Origin: BS750m-G28 sp035527235
GTDB taxonomy: Archaea > Thermoproteota > Bathyarchaeia > TCS64
NCBI GenBank assembly: GCA_035527235.1
Contig: DATLAV010000058.1
Location: 1 to 15,353, forward strand
Reading direction: 5' to 3'
DNA: 15,353 nt
Shown: one piece after another, positions 13,921-15,353 of the stretch
How positions within the stretch are numbered: position 1 is the first letter of the stretch
Layout: each line of letters begins with the position of its first letter
The notes under the pieces: generated by a model
Told to the model about the DNA's origin: nothing
The model's database searches: none
Seen by the model: only the letters and a program-made list of their open reading frames with translations
Translations under genes and position numbers: made by a program

Positions 13921-14997
13921 ATGTCAGCTCTCTTCAAGCCGTTCAGAATAGGCTCCCTGGAGATCAGAAACAGGTTCATGAGGTCGGCCACCACCTCAGC
14001 CTGGTCCAATGAGAGGGGGATCGTGAACTCTGAGATCATTGAACTCTACAGAAGGCTCTCAGAGGGCGGCGTCGGCCTGATCGTGAAGGGCCACCTATAC
14101 GTGATGGACTCCGGGAAAGCCCATAAGGGTATGGCTGGGATCAGCCATGATTTCCATGTACCGAAGCTGAAGGAGCTCACCGACACCGTCCATGAGCACG
14201 GGGGCAGCATCGCAGCCCAGCTCAACCACGCCGGGTACAATCACGCACCTGACCGTGCCGGACCTTCCGAATACGGGGGAACCGGATGGAGGTCGAGGGC
14301 GATGTCAATAGATGAAATTCAGACGGTGATCGAGGCCTTCGGGGACGCCGCGGACAGAGCGTTCCAGGCGGGTTTTGATGGCGTCCAGATTCACGGAGCC
14401 CATGGCTACCTCGTCTCCCAGTTTCTCTCAAGGGAGGCCAACACGCGGTCTGACGAGTGGGGCGGGAGTCTCGAGAACAGGATGCGCCTGCTCAGGGAGA
14501 TCTATGGAGAGATAAGGGGGAGGCTTGGGAAGGGCGTCCCCGTCCTGATCAAGATCAATTGCGACGACTTCTCACCTGAAGGGTTCACCATAGAGGACAG
14601 TGTAAAGGTCGCTAAGGCACTTGCTCGTTGGGGGATAGATCTCATGGAGGTGAGTGGGGGAGGGATGGGCAGGCAGCAGGCCCTCAGGTCTAGGGCCGGT
14701 AGCGACGACCCCAGGCTGATTGAGGCGGACTTCGCTGGGTATGCCGCGAAGATAAGGGGTACCACGGGTAGTACACAAACAGCTCTTGTCAGCGGGATAA
14801 GGAGCATACCTTGCATGGAGGCAATATTGGACCTTGGGATCGCAGACGTCGTCTCCATGAGCCGTCCCTTTATCAGGGAGCCGAACTTAGTAAAGAAACT
14901 CTGGGAGGGGCAGGGATCGGTGAAATGTACTACTTGCGGACTCTGCCAGACTGATGACGCCTTCAGCAAGACGATGTTACGTTGCCATCAGAACTGA
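13921..14997 (+). CDS. Old Yellow Enzyme-family FMN oxidoreductase with C-terminal four-cysteine motif
   Basis: 358 residues. TIM-barrel ene-reductase: the opening LFKPFRIGSLEIRNRFMRSAT, AAQLNHAG (98-105, FMN contacts Q100 and H103), IHGAHGYLVSQFLS (157-170, catalytic H158, H161 and Y163), then TRSDEWGGSLENR. The tail holds C336, C339, C342 and C355 (C-x2-C-x2-C-x12-C). 2,4-dienoyl-CoA reductases bind a [4Fe-4S] cluster at a similar place with C-x2-C-x3-C-x11-C and then continue into an FAD/NAD(P)H domain; this protein stops right after the fourth cysteine, so any cluster would have to be fed by a separate partner. A divergent flavoprotein next door is a possible but unproven partner. Likely reduces an activated C=C bond; substrate unknown. 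Confidence 0.88.
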   Translation: MSALFKPFRIGSLEIRNRFMRSATTSAWSNERGIVNSEIIELYRRLSEGGVGLIVKGHLYVMDSGKAHKGMAGISHDFHVPKLKELTDTVHEHGGSIAAQLNHAGYNHAPDRAGPSEYGGTGWRSRAMSIDEIQTVIEAFGDAADRAFQAGFDGVQIHGAHGYLVSQFLSREANTRSDEWGGSLENRMRLLREIYGEIRGRLGKGVPVLIKINCDDFSPEGFTIEDSVKVAKALARWGIDLMEVSGGGMGRQQALRSRAGSDDPRLIEADFAGYAAKIRGTTGSTQTALVSGIRSIPCMEAILDLGIADVVSMSRPFIREPNLVKKLWEGQGSVKCTTCGLCQTDDAFSKTMLRCHQN

Positions 14998-15036
14998 AGC
15001 CCCACGAACCGTTCATTAACTCCCGTGTTCTGTTAA

Positions 15037-15046
15037 TTTTTAATTT
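15037..15046 (+). promoter_or_regulatory. Box A for the MscL-type gene
   Basis: TTTTTAATTT lies about 28 bases before ATG 15070, a good spacing for an archaeal promoter. The T-rich block could also end transcription from the preceding gene. Confidence 0.45.
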
Positions 15047-15069
15047 CTATTTCTGTGACACAGGATAGA

Positions 15070-15353
15070 ATGCTTGAGGAGCTGAAAAAGGTTAGGGAGG
15101 CCTTCCAACCGACGCCGGCGCTCCCTCCACTCCCAAAGCCTGAGGGTTTTGAGAACGAGTTCGCCGCTTTCCGCGAGAAGCGCGGCGTCATCGGCCTCGC
15201 CCTCGCCGTTATCATAGGCGGGGCAGCAGGTCAACTCGTTTCTGCTCTGGTGAGCGAAATATTGATGCCCGTTGTGACCTCCATTCCTGAAGGGGGTTGG
15301 CGCGAGGCTGACTGGGTATCGGTCCCATCAAGCTACTGGCGAGTCATTTCATT
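15070..15353 (+). CDS. mscL: MscL-type large-conductance mechanosensitive channel, N-terminal part (runs off window)
   Basis: 94 complete codons are visible before the window ends. Residues about 31-68 match the MscL N-terminal helix and first membrane span: FAAFREKRGVIGLALAVIIG, then SALVSEILMP, followed by SIPEGGWREADW as in the archaeal MscL-like branch. The usual MscL begins near what is residue 25 here, so this one has about 24 extra residues, charged then proline-rich (LPPLPKPEG). Start is ATG 15070, fitting the promoter spacing; an in-frame GTG at 15055 would add five residues. The channel releases solutes on membrane stretch after osmotic downshock. The second membrane span and cytoplasmic helix lie outside the window. 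Confidence 0.82.
   Translation, partial: MLEELKKVREAFQPTPALPPLPKPEGFENEFAAFREKRGVIGLALAVIIGGAAGQLVSALVSEILMPVVTSIPEGGWREADWVSVPSSYWRVIS

Noticed and set aside
14502..14969. Antisense open frame (155 residues) opposite the Old Yellow Enzyme gene
   Set aside because: No recognisable motif, and it lies wholly inside a conserved gene.

Overview
The window looks archaeal, most likely from a TACK or Asgard lineage rather than a bacterium. The reasons are an STT3/AglB-type oligosaccharyltransferase, an archaeal-type mevalonate pathway gene set (phosphomevalonate dehydratase of the aconitase X family plus a UbiD-type decarboxylase), a COG3199 ATP-NAD/AcoX-type kinase, a UPF0148 (Sjogren's autoantigen p27-like) zinc ribbon protein and a PAC4-like proteasome chaperone. 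AGG is the common arginine codon, and several genes have a TATA-like box about 26 bases before the start codon and no Shine-Dalgarno, as expected of leaderless archaeal transcripts. I cannot resolve the phylum. No IS element, CRISPR array, tRNA or rRNA is visible.

Layout. (1) 1-1414, minus: 5' two thirds of an STT3 oligosaccharyltransferase, cut by the window edge, divergent from a COG3199 kinase (1487-2587). (2) A 314-base spacer with no gene that I can support. (3) 2902-6213: a compact operon of a PAC4-like small protein, UbiD-family anhydromevalonate phosphate decarboxylase, and the large and small subunits of phosphomevalonate dehydratase. (4) 6455-8628: an M24 peptidase, thymidylate kinase and, convergent to it, a UPF0148 zinc ribbon protein. 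(5) 8731-10545: two tandem creatininase-family hydrolases, about 64% identical by hand count. (6) 10577-12143: a DUF362/ferredoxin protein and a HIT-family protein whose 5' end looks frameshifted. (7) 12140-14997: a CoA-disulfide-reductase-like flavoprotein with a C-terminal rhodanese domain, divergent from a stand-alone Old Yellow Enzyme-type protein with a C-terminal four-cysteine motif. (8) 15070-end: the start of an MscL-type mechanosensitive channel.

How it works together. The clearest system is region 3. PMDh should dehydrate mevalonate 5-phosphate to trans-anhydromevalonate 5-phosphate, and the UbiD homologue should decarboxylate that to isopentenyl phosphate, the precursor of archaeal lipids. 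The UbiX that makes prenyl-FMN and the isopentenyl phosphate kinase are not in the window. The most unexpected element is the small gene that leads this operon and overlaps the decarboxylase start. It resembles eukaryotic proteasome assembly chaperone 4, which has no obvious link to isoprenoid synthesis. The rest is mostly ordinary archaeal housekeeping and redox genes, with some anomalies: a substituted DRY motif in thymidylate kinase, the broken HIT start, and a codon-usage shift inside STT3.
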